Assembly: GCA_963575745.1 (NCBI GenBank)
Contig: CAUYUJ010016064.1
Location: 1-64,000 of the forward strand
Length of the DNA stretch: 64,000 nucleotides
Reading direction: 5' to 3'
Source: Prorocentrum cordatum
Taxonomy: Eukaryota; Sar; Dinophyceae; Prorocentrales; Prorocentraceae
Part shown: positions 55,640 to 64,000 of the stretch, one piece after another
Position numbering within the stretch: the first letter of the stretch is position 1
Layout of the letters: each line of letters opens with the position of its first letter
The notes under the pieces: model-generated
The model's input: the letters and a program-made list of their open reading frames with translations, nothing else
Database searches by the model: none
What the model was told of the DNA's origin: nothing
Position numbers and translations under genes: made by a program

Positions 55640-57121
55640 TCAAAGGGAAAGGTGCCGGAAGCACTCCGCCGGCCGCATTGACGCCTGCGTGTGATCATCT
55701 TCTCCCAACAGCCCTCCGATTGCAAACCCAGCGCGGTCGAGGTGCTTGACGTAGAAATTCAGATACTGGGTGCCCTGCTGTGTGCGACCACGGGCGATCT
55801 TTATCTCTACCACCCCAAACTTTGTCCATTTCATCCCTTCACCCTGAACGCTGAAACGAAGACCGCCAGCCTGCCTCGCCTCCGCCCACGTTCCTGTGAG
55901 ATTTACTTGTTGAAAGTACATGTCTGCGCAATGTCCACCCAAATTATGCGCCAAGGCCTCTACATGAAGCATCGTCATCTCGGCACGCTCTCCCTGCGGA
56001 ATCTGTATCAAAACGTGCTTGCCGGGCTGCATCAAGTCGAACCGCTCACCAAAAATGTTCTGCAAATGCGGATCGCCAGTGGCAGCCACCGATCCGCCGG
56101 CTCCACCCGCCATGGGAGCTCCAGCAGGAAACGTCGGGTGTGGCGTCGGCCAACCTGGAGGATACGTCGGGCTGGGCGTCGGGCTGGGCGTCGGGAAGGC
56201 CGTCGGGTAGGCCGTGGGGTAGGGCGTCGGGTAGGGCGTGGGGTAGGGCGTCGGGAAAGCCGTGGGAAAGGGCGTCGGGCTGGGCGTCGGGTAGGGCGTC
56301 GGGTAGGGCGTGGGGTAGAGCGTCGGGCTGGGCGTTGGATAGGGAGTCGGGTAGGGCGTGGGGTAGGGCGTCGGGCTGGGCGTCGGGTAGGGCGTAGGGT
56401 AGGGCGTCGGGTAGGGCGTCGGGCCGGGCGTTGGGTAGGGCGTCGGGTAGGGCGTCGGGCTGGGCGTCGCCTCCGAGCAGGTGCATCCGCCACACGTCGG
56501 GCTGCTTTTGCCGAAGGTAATCTGGAAGTAAGCGCCCCTGTGGAACAGACCGTCGAGAGAATCAACCTCTACCCTGATTGTGTGCGGCCCAGCTGAAAGC
56601 GAGAATGTCTGCGAGGGCATGTTGACATCGCACATGATGCAGGTGCTGACCTGGCATGCGCTGCCGCCGTGGCCGTTTGAAGCTTGCACCGTGGTGCGCA
56701 GGACGTTGTCCACGTACAGTTCAAACTTTTCGAAGTTGGCCTCAGCGACGCCTGTCATCGCAAGGGTCAGGTCGATGGGCGAAGCGTCGTTCAAGGTGAG
56801 AACTGCGCTCCCGTGTTGCCTGGAATTCGCCACGCCACCGCAGATCGTATCGTCATGGAAGTCGAAGCGGATGAACGCGGTGGTGCTGGACCAAGTGCCA
56901 TGCACCCCATGAGAAGCGAAGGTCCACGCCGACGCGGTGTTTCCCAGTGGCGTGCAGCAGCCTTGACCCACCTGCCAGGTGCTGCACTCCGCGCGCGTGA
57001 ACCGCGCGGACGTCGCGTTCTGCGCCACGTTCTCGAGCCAGCCGCTCGTTGCCAGCTGCATGCCAGACGCGCCTGATAGCCCGAGAAGCACAAGAGACCA
57101 GACCATGCCAGTCGCCACCAT
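55640..57121 (-). CDS. Secreted PTP-repeat protein with vWD-like domain (unit B)
   Basis: 493 residues from the ATG at 57121. The signal peptide, N-terminal Cys-containing domain and GDPH-type C-terminal domain are almost identical to unit A. The PTP linker is 16 residues shorter, and one repeat reads GPTP. The open frame could extend upstream in a different N-terminal sequence because B has about 140 extra bases there (57,212-57,352), which argues for the internal ATG as the true start. Intact frames in both units suggest that this gene is under selection. Confidence 0.7.
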   Translation of the reverse strand: MVATGMVWSLVLLGLSGASGMQLATSGWLENVAQNATSARFTRAECSTWQVGQGCCTPLGNTASAWTFASHGVHGTWSSTTAFIRFDFHDDTICGGVANSRQHGSAVLTLNDASPIDLTLAMTGVAEANFEKFELYVDNVLRTTVQASNGHGGSACQVSTCIMCDVNMPSQTFSLSAGPHTIRVEVDSLDGLFHRGAYFQITFGKSSPTCGGCTCSEATPSPTPYPTPYPTPGPTPYPTPYPTPYPTPSPTPYPTPYPTPYPTPSPTLYPTPYPTPYPTPSPTPFPTAFPTPYPTPYPTPYPTAYPTAFPTPSPTPSPTYPPGWPTPHPTFPAGAPMAGGAGGSVAATGDPHLQNIFGERFDLMQPGKHVLIQIPQGERAEMTMLHVEALAHNLGGHCADMYFQQVNLTGTWAEARQAGGLRFSVQGEGMKWTKFGVVEIKIARGRTQQGTQYLNFYVKHLDRAGFAIGGLLGEDDHTQASMRPAECFRHLSL

Positions 57122-57211
57122 CCCGTCTAACCGAGCGAGAAAACTCTTCTCCGCGATCCACGACTTGCTGAGTGTGCAATGTCGGCTATTGAGCCTGCAT
57201 GGCCACGGCAT

Positions 57212-57352
57212 CCGGACGCTGCCCACCCGGCGCTGCTGCGGACCCGAAGTGCCACGCTGCGGGCTCGAAGCGCGACACTCCGCGACGGACCCAAGTCGGC
57301 ATGGGTTTCCGCTCTGCTGGGCGGCGTCAGCCCTGAGCTTTGAGCAATCAGC
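57212..57352. other. About 140-bp segment in the 5' flank, only in unit B
   Basis: Unit A joins GCATCTTGGCACTGG directly; unit B carries extra GC-rich sequence. No repeats at the ends were seen. Confidence 0.6.
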
Positions 57353-57665
57353 CCTTGGCACTGGTTCCGCGCAGGGTGGTGCGAACAGGAGCACCCCTTG
57401 TCAGAAACAACATGATCGACCCACGAACCCGGACCGGGCATGGAAATGTGAGGCATGGCAACGTGTTCAAGACACCTGATTGGGCGACGGGCAATTGCAA
57501 TGCGGAGTGTATCGATGTTGGTGTAACGTGCTCAAGGCTGTGCTGTGCTGTGCGGTGCTGACTTGCGATATGCCATGCTGCGATTGTGCTTTATAGCGTT
57601 GTGGATCGAGTCTTCCTTTGCATCCGAGTCTAAGACCGAACTGATCTGGATATTGAGCTCGAGCT

Positions 57666-57977
57666 GTCTGAGCACACAGTAACTGCCCCAGAGCTAGTTG
57701 AAATGAAAACGTGCGGGACCCTCAATCAACTCGACCTCAAAATCCGACTCAACTCCGAAAAGGAGCGAAAAGACACGGGGCACAGGCTCACGGACGCGCC
57801 ACAGGATGTTCCAGGGGCGCAATAAGGGATGCGTCAGGGGGCGTGTCAGGGGGCGTATCAGGGGACGTGCCCTGGACATGTCAGGGACCTGCCACGGCTG
57901 GGGGACGTGCCAGGGCACGTCACGCCAGAACGTCGCAAGGGACGCGCCAGGAGACGCACCAGCGCACCAGGGGACGC
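57666..57977. other. 312-bp insertion left of the 75-bp array, only in unit B
   Basis: Between GAGCT and CCCACGG, unit A has four bases and unit B about 312. The right part is built of CAGGGGGCGTGTCAGG-like phrases and contains GTGCCAGGGCAC. No coding signal. Confidence 0.65.
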
Positions 57978-58009
57978 CCCACGGACGGGCAAGCGTGTCG
58001 CTCGAGACA

Positions 58010-58620
58010 CCCTCAACGGATCCTCATGTTAGACATCCGCCTGGACGACCTGGACACGTCAAAAAAAAGCGTCTCGCTCGAGGCATTCTCAACACATCCT
58101 CATGCTACACATCCGCATGGGCGACCTGGACACGTGAAACCAAGCGTCTTGCTCGACACGTTCCCAACACCTCCTCATGCTAGACATCCACCTGGGCGAC
58201 CTGGACGCGTGAATACAAGCATTTCGCTCGAGACATTCTGCCCACATCCTCATGTTACACACTCGCCTGGGCGACCTGGACACATGAAAACAAGCGACTC
58301 GTTCGACACATCCTCAACACATCTTCATGCTAGACATCCGCCTGGGCGACCTGGACACGTGAAAACAAGCGGTTCGCCCGAGACATCCTCAACACGTCTT
58401 CATGTTAGACATCTGCCTGAGCGACCTGGGCCCGTGAAAACAAACGTGTCGCTCGAGGCCATCTCGACACCTCCTCATGCTGGACATCCGCCTGGGCGAC
58501 CTGGACACGTGAAAGCAAGCGTCTCGCTCGGAACATCCTCAACACATCTTCATGTTAGACATCTGCCTGGGCGACCTGGACACGTGAAAACAAGCGTTTT
58601 GCTGAAGACAATCTCAATCC
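58010..58620. repeat. 75-bp minisatellite, eight units (unit B)
   Basis: Same phrase set as 24,235-24,840. A CT tract follows at about 58,752-58,790. Confidence 0.95.
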
Positions 58621-59049
58621 ACCAGACACCTGGGCTGGAATGATTTTGAGCGTTTCCTTATGTAGTTTTCTGATCCCACCAGCCCTCTGGGCGTAGGTGT
58701 TTGGAGCAGCTAGCTCTTGGCCCTTTGGGCTTGAATGGTCTAGAGAGATCGCTTTCTCTCTCTCTCTCTCTTTCTCTCTTTCTCTTTCCCAAGACTCCCA
58801 CCAGCCCTCTGTGCGGAGGTGGTTTGGCGAGTTTCTTCTTCCAGCTTGCCTCTTCCCCTTCGGGGAAGGGTGTACCCCTCCCCCTATCCACCCCCCTGGC
58901 CTGGAAGGAGGTTCGGGAGGGGTTGAAGCGTCCATGACGGCCTCAGCGAGAAGGCAAAGACCATGCAAGGTTTTGCTTCAAGTCTGGCCTCCTTGGGGCC
59001 AAGGCTGAGTAAGCCCCCCCATTCTTCAATCGAACTCCTGCTAGTGCTA

Positions 59050-59340
59050 GATGGCCCCAAGATGGCCCCCAAGGCTCGCAGAAGGGCCCCACGAGGGCTC
59101 TAAAAGGCGCCCGGGAGGCCCCAAAAGGCCCGCAAAGGGGTCCCCAAAAGGCTCCCAAGAGACCCCGACGAGGCCCCGGGAGGCCTGTGCTTCGCTGCGT
59201 TTGCATTGGCTTGCCAAGCTCTTCTCTGTTGTCCTTGTGTTCCGTGCCCAGGTGGGCCCTGGGCAGCCCTTGGAAGCCCCCGGGGGAACCCTGTCAGGCC
59301 ATGAGCGGCGCCCCAAGGCCCCCCAGGGCCACGGAAAACG
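59050..59340. repeat. GGCC-phrase block (unit B)
   Basis: Matches 25,250-25,560. Confidence 0.75.
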
Positions 59341-60303
59341 AGGAAAGCGATGAAAGCCCCCCAAAAACAGTGCAAGCAACGCGTAGAACCAAGAGAAGCA
59401 GTAATACCATATGCTAGCACAGCGAAGAACAATGAAAAACAGATAAACCTATGATTGCACATCAAAAACCCATGAATCCGTGATGTGTCCTTATTGTTTC
59501 GTGTGGTTTCCTTGTTTGTCAGTGCTTGGCATTGCTTTCCTTGTTGTTCCGCGCCTGTGGGCACCAAGCTATTGGCCGACGGTGAGATGGGGAGGTCACC
59601 TGCGCAGAAAGCATTCCATGTGGAAGGCAACCAACCGAAGGGTTGGAACGAGGGAGGGGAGCTTCGCTTCGAACACAAATTCGACCAGTTTCTTCTCTGG
59701 CTGATTTACAACGTTGGGGAAACGAACAGAAGCCCCAGCAGAGGGGAGGAGGGAGGAGAGGGCATGGGAGGGGTAGGGACGGGGAGGCGGGGAAGGTCGA
59801 AGACGGAGGGGGAGGAGAGGGAGGAGGGGAGGGGAGCGGAAGCTGCTGACGGAGGCGTCCTGGGGCGCCGACCGCGCCATGACGCTCGCTGGCGACATTG
59901 CGCATGCTCGTCGGAGGAGGGATGCGGAGGAGAGGTGGGGAGGAGGGCTTCGAAGCCAGAGTGCGTCCGTTGCTGAAGGCGCGACTCCGGTCTCGGGCCA
60001 GGGCGAGGGGTGTGCCCAACTAAACTCAGATGTACATTCCGGTGTGAGCATACATGATCCAGGGTCGAGGGTTCCCACGCGTCCCCACCCCCAGAGAACG
60101 CGCTTCTTTATTCGCGGCGATAACGGGCGTTAGCAAGCGCCAGCAAGCTACAGCTATCGTGGACCGCAGCAGCTCAACAGGCTGGGGGATGAGAACCCGC
60201 ACAGCCGCCTCACCAGAGTGAGGCTGTCAGGGAGGAGCAGGAGCGTTGGGAATAGACAGTTGGGGCGTTAATCCTCCTCTTCCCCTTCCACACTTCTTCT
60301 GCC
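59341..60303. other. Spacer left of the empty target site, nothing recognised
   Basis: Matches 25,561-26,479, with 30 extra bases of pyrimidine-rich sequence near 60,269-60,298. Confidence 0.4.
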
Positions 60304-60322
60304 TATTCGTCATCCTCCGTCG
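60304..60322. other. Empty target site of the MAPEG retrogene
   Basis: A single TATTCGTCATCCTCCGTCG flanked by CTGCC and TGAGCAGC, the same outer flanks as the two copies around the insertion in unit A. Confidence 0.9.
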
Positions 60323-60344
60323 TGAGCAGCTTGCGCGGCCACCT

Positions 60345-61580
60345 CCGGGCTGTCTTGGGTCCCAGCCTGCTCGTAAGTGGTGTCCTCCGGGGGGGGCCCT
60401 CTTCAAGTCTCCTGCAGCAGTATTGTAGCCCCCTTGGGGGAGTCTTGGAACCTTCTTGGGCCCTCTCGGTCTCGCGCCGTCCTGGGACCGTCTGGAGCCA
60501 TTTCGGTCTCCTCCAGGGGACCAGTTTGGCCCACTCGGGATCCTCTTGGGGCAGTGCTGGACCAGATTGGGACCCTCTCGGGGCGCCCTCTGGCTGCTTC
60601 AAGGCCCTCTCGGAGTCATCTTCAATCGAAGCTAAAACCACGCGGGCGCTTCGCGCATGCTCAGGTTCTAGTCTAAGGCGGATCTCAAGCTCATCCTGTG
60701 CCTGCCCTCCATGTGGAAGCCAAGTTCGTCTCATTCCTCCTCGCTCTCCTCCTCACCATCTGTCTCCTCTCCCCGCTACTCCCCACTGCCATCCTCCTCA
60801 CCTGGTTCGTCCTCCTCTCTTGTCTATCTCATGACCTGACACCTGTTGCACGCACAGGCACCGACGGAAGAGGGGGAAGCAGCGATGGGGCAGCGGGGAA
60901 GGAGGGATGAGGGGAGGAGGCACGAGAGAAGAGAGGAGGCATGGAAGACAGGGAAGGGAACGGAGGCCCCCGCTTCTGCATGCGCCAATGACCGCCACGG
61001 CGGCGACGCCGCTGGCCTGCTGGTACGCTCCAGGAGGATCCCGCCCGGAGGGAAGGGCATGGAGAAGAGACGACCGATCCAGAGGGGCCCTGGGAGGCCG
61101 CCGCGGAGTCCCCGAAAGAACCGAGGCAGTACCCGAAGTCAAGTTGTGCGAGAACCTCCTTGCTCCTGGGAGGGGGGGGGGTGCTGGGGGGCCTCTTGGG
61201 GTCTCCAAGAGGGTCATAAGGGGTGCATGCTGGGAGCCATACCCGCCAGCACAGCTCGCAAGACCCCTCTCGGCCCCCCCCTGGAATCAATCCCTCTTGG
61301 CTTCCTCTCGGAGCTCTCTCGGGGCCTCTTCAGCCGCCTTGAGGGCCCCTTCAACCGCATCGGGGGGCCATCCTGGGCCCGCCTGGAACGCCTTGGGGCG
61401 ACCAGGAAGGCCCCATCAGGTCGTCTTCCCGGGAGTGTCCATAAGGCTCTCTTGGGATGTTCTGGGGTCGTGAGGCCATCGAAGGCCATCTCAGAGCGCT
61501 GCAAAACCTTCTTGGGCGGATTTTGGCGGTCTTCAGGGCCTCTTGGTGACTGGGAGAGGCCGTCTAAGGGCGCCTTGGCC
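60345..61580. repeat. Two GGCC-phrase blocks with a spacer (unit B)
   Basis: Matches 27,760-29,010. The spacer at about 60,640-61,180 shows nothing recognisable. Divergence from unit A is very low here. Confidence 0.7.
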
Positions 61581-61769
61581 AGCCGAGGGGCCGAAAGGGC
61601 GAAAAACACCTGGACGAAATCTGGCCCCAGACCCCGCGGGCTAAACTATGTTAGAGCGTGCTGCCCCAAGCCCCAGGAGTCCTGACACCCGCTGAACACG
61701 TATACACACATAGGTTCCTCAAACAGCGCTTGCACTTAGAGGTTCTTACCTGGCTTAACCATCTCGGGG

Positions 61770-61965
61770 GGGATGGCGGCTTTCGCGGGCGGTGCCGCCC
61801 GTCGCCGCCGTCTCCGTCGCCGTCGCCAGCGCTCGGGGCGAGTGGCGGTTTTTGAGGGCGGTGCCGCCCGCCGCCGCCGTCACCGCCGTCGCCGCCGCCG
61901 CCGTCGCCGCCGCTCGGGGCGAGTGGCGGTTTTTTGCGGGCGGTGCCGCCCGTCGCCGCCGTCGC
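61770..61965. repeat. GCC minisatellite with hairpin (unit B)
   Basis: Same three GGGCGGTGCCGCCC stems as unit A. Confidence 0.85.
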
Positions 61966-62119
61966 CGTTGTATAGTTTTTACTTTCTTAAACATATGTTC
62001 TACCACCGTCACCCCCTGGATTCTTCCACCCCCCGGGAACCGATGCAAAACATATATGGTTATGACTCAATGTCCATCCGACCTGCGAATTCACACTATT
62101 CCAGCCAAACCGGTATCGC

Positions 62120-63002
62120 CCCCCCCCGCCATCCTCTGCAACAGATATTCGACATGCGCGCACATTCGTTCATCACAAATCATAAAACCCAGCAATCCCA
62201 TACAACAAATGGGACGAAGTGCGCACGCGTGCGTCGTCGCGAGCGCATGCCGAAACCCTTCAAAAACCTTCGACGCCAGAAGAACTCCAGAGTGGCAAAA
62301 ACAACATATAAAAACACAAGTTTTCGCAACGCGGATGTTCAACAAAAGCACGCGCGCGCTCTTGCAAATTCTTACAAAAACCATGGCCGTCAACGACTTT
62401 CAGAAAAAAACTACGAAACGGGCTTCGCGCGCGCATGTCAAAATCGTTCGGACGCCCTTGCCCGCGAGTTGCCGCGACACCCCCATTACAACGAATGGGA
62501 CGAAAAGCACACGCGCGCGTCGCCGAGCGCGCATGCCGAAATCCTTCAAAAACCTGCGGTGCCGGAAAGATGTCAAAATCGACTGTCCGGAAAACGTACA
62601 ACAACACAAGGTATCGCAACAAAGATGTTCAACAAGAGCGTGCGCGCGCTCTTGCTAATTTCTGGTGCAGCAAATTGTCCATCTTTCATAACATACTACC
62701 AAACGGGCTTCGCGCGCGCGCATGTCGAAATCGTCCGAACGCACTTGCGCGCGTGCTGGGGTGGCACGATCCGTGTCAAAAAATACCGTGCGAGCCACTA
62801 TCGCGCGTCTGCCGCGAGCGCATTTCGAATTCCTTCCAAAACCTGCCTCACCGACGCGAAGACGCCGTCATCGTCGCCAGCGTGATCGGCACCCGCGCCG
62901 TCATCGCCACTATCATCATCATCGCCATCATCATCATCAGCATCACCATCACCATCATCATCATGATCATCATCATCATCATCAGCATCATCCTCATCAT
63001 CG

Positions 63003-63074
<72 letters not shown>

Positions 63075-63095
63075 CCATCATCATCATCATCGTGT
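62120..63095. repeat. About 290-bp repeats and CAT array (unit B)
   Basis: Matches 29,540-30,512; the CAT array is at about 62,895-63,092. The stretch from there to 63,790 shows no gene. Confidence 0.8.
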
Positions 63096-63789
63096 CTACA
63101 ACGATCGTCACCAACATCGCCACTATCATTGTCATCGTGTCCACAAGTGCCGAAGTCGCCATGATACCGCACCCGACCGAGCCGCCGACTCGCACTCAAG
63201 TTCCCGCTGGGATGTGCCGAACGGTCAACACCACCGCGGCCTCGTCGGTCGCGCCAAACTACATGGCCGCTGCGCGCGCGCATGCGCTGGCTGGCGCGGC
63301 CGCAGAGATGCACCAGCCAGCGCCAAGCACTCATCGCAGTCGCCGCCGCATGAGGTTTGCAAACCAAGTTGCGGGTGGGTGGGTGGGATGGTTGCGCGAG
63401 CAGTGGAGTGGACAATTCACTGCGAACAGAAATTAATTCTCCTTTCTAAAAAGAAAGCTCGGTTCTACCACCCTCCACACCCCCGGATTTAACGATCCCC
63501 CCTTTCGTATGCAAATTCCAAATGATTATGCCCCATCGCCCATCCTAAATATGAATTTACACTATCCCAGGGGCCGGCATCGCCCCCCCTCGCCACCCTC
63601 TGCAATTACCCTGGCGACGCAACCAACCCCTGCGCAATGCGGGGCAGGAGTAGCTTGTGAGCATGTACTTCTGCGAGCGGCAATCGGAAGGTTCGCAGAT
63701 CCCCAACCAAGGGAAAAACGATGAGTAACTAAGTGAACCCCTGAGTCACTGAGGAAAACGCAAGGTCCAAAAGGAGACTGTGGGCAGGG

Positions 63790-64000
63790 GACTTGCTTGA
63801 AACGTCGGCGGGGCAGCATCAACATGACGTGGCCGCCCAGGGACGGCGAGGTCCTGCTCAGGTCTGCGAAGCGCCTCACTCCGCTGGACCCACCGGCAGA
63901 CCTCGAAAGCGGCGAGCCCAACAGCAGCCCGCGAAAGTGGCGACACTTTCGCAGGTAGCCCCCCAGGGACGGGGAGGTTTACGTCGGGCCCGCGCGGTGC
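63790..64000. repeat. Start of the 101-bp satellite (unit B), cut by the window
   Basis: The first two units match 31,207-31,417. Confidence 0.9.

Larger units (their letters stand above)
34898..64000. other. Unit B: second direct copy of the 34.9-kb unit, cut by the window end
   Basis: Nearly all unit A features recur in the same order and orientation. The offset is 34,925 at the P-loop gene, 34,640 in blocks a-c, 34,828 at gag, about 33,340 at the secreted-protein gene and 32,583 at the right edge. Divergence varies from near zero to a few percent. True tandem duplication is the simplest reading; wrongly joined haplotypes are an alternative. Confidence 0.9.

Overview
This window looks like nuclear DNA of a core dinoflagellate. 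The strongest reason is a 22-nt match, with one mismatch, to the dinoflagellate trans-spliced leader (DinoSL) at 27,701-27,722 on the minus strand, exactly at the 5' end of an intronless gene. Supporting signs are that all recognisable genes lie on one strand (minus), very large amounts of simple-sequence and minisatellite DNA, an ISXO2-like transposase, a copia-like gag, and a secreted PTP-repeat/vWD-like protein of a kind I associate with dinoflagellates. Genus and species cannot be told from the sequence. I saw no rRNA, tRNA, CRISPR or bacterial-type operon.

Layout. The window holds most of two direct copies of one roughly 34.9-kb unit. Unit A runs from the left edge to about 34,900. Unit B starts near 34,900 and is cut by the right edge at a point matching A position 31,417. 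The offset between matching positions starts at about 34,925 and drifts to 32,583 through indels. In order, each unit carries: a CCT tract; a broken P-loop protein gene; a transposase gene (intact in A, stopped in B); a 170-bp satellite with a hairpin; a degenerate coding block; a purine tract and a TA tract; a 73-bp minisatellite; a GAT-trinucleotide array; about 3 kb of broken minus-strand coding sequence; a broken gag gene; several kb of GGCC-phrase repeats that change orientation; TACA/TTACA microsatellites; a 75-bp minisatellite; the PTP/vWD-like secreted protein gene; another 75-bp minisatellite; GGCC-phrase blocks; a GCC minisatellite; roughly 290-bp repeats; a CAT array; and a 101-bp satellite. 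The stretch 32.3-34.9 kb belongs to unit A only because unit B is cut off before it.

What differs between the units is the most informative part. Unit A alone carries a MAPEG-family retrogene (26,480-27,742) with relict DinoSL, short A-tail and a 19-bp target-site duplication; unit B has the empty target site at 60,304-60,322. Unit A alone also has a 1.2-kb insertion with short inverted repeats and a 427-bp G/T-rich insertion. Unit B alone has a 77-A tract inside gag, a 312-bp insertion, and two extra short palindromes. Each unit has its own nonsense mutations.

A second theme is tiny stem-loops. At least seven 14-nt palindromes of the type GCGGG-NNNN-CCCGC lie on the coding strand of 11.1-14.4 kb, where most translate as Ala-Gly-x-Pro-Ala. 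They resemble miniature in-frame palindromic elements.

Function is clear only for the probable MAPEG membrane protein, the transposase, the gag-like protein and the secreted vWD-like protein. The other coding blocks are degenerate or interrupted, and I name no function for them.
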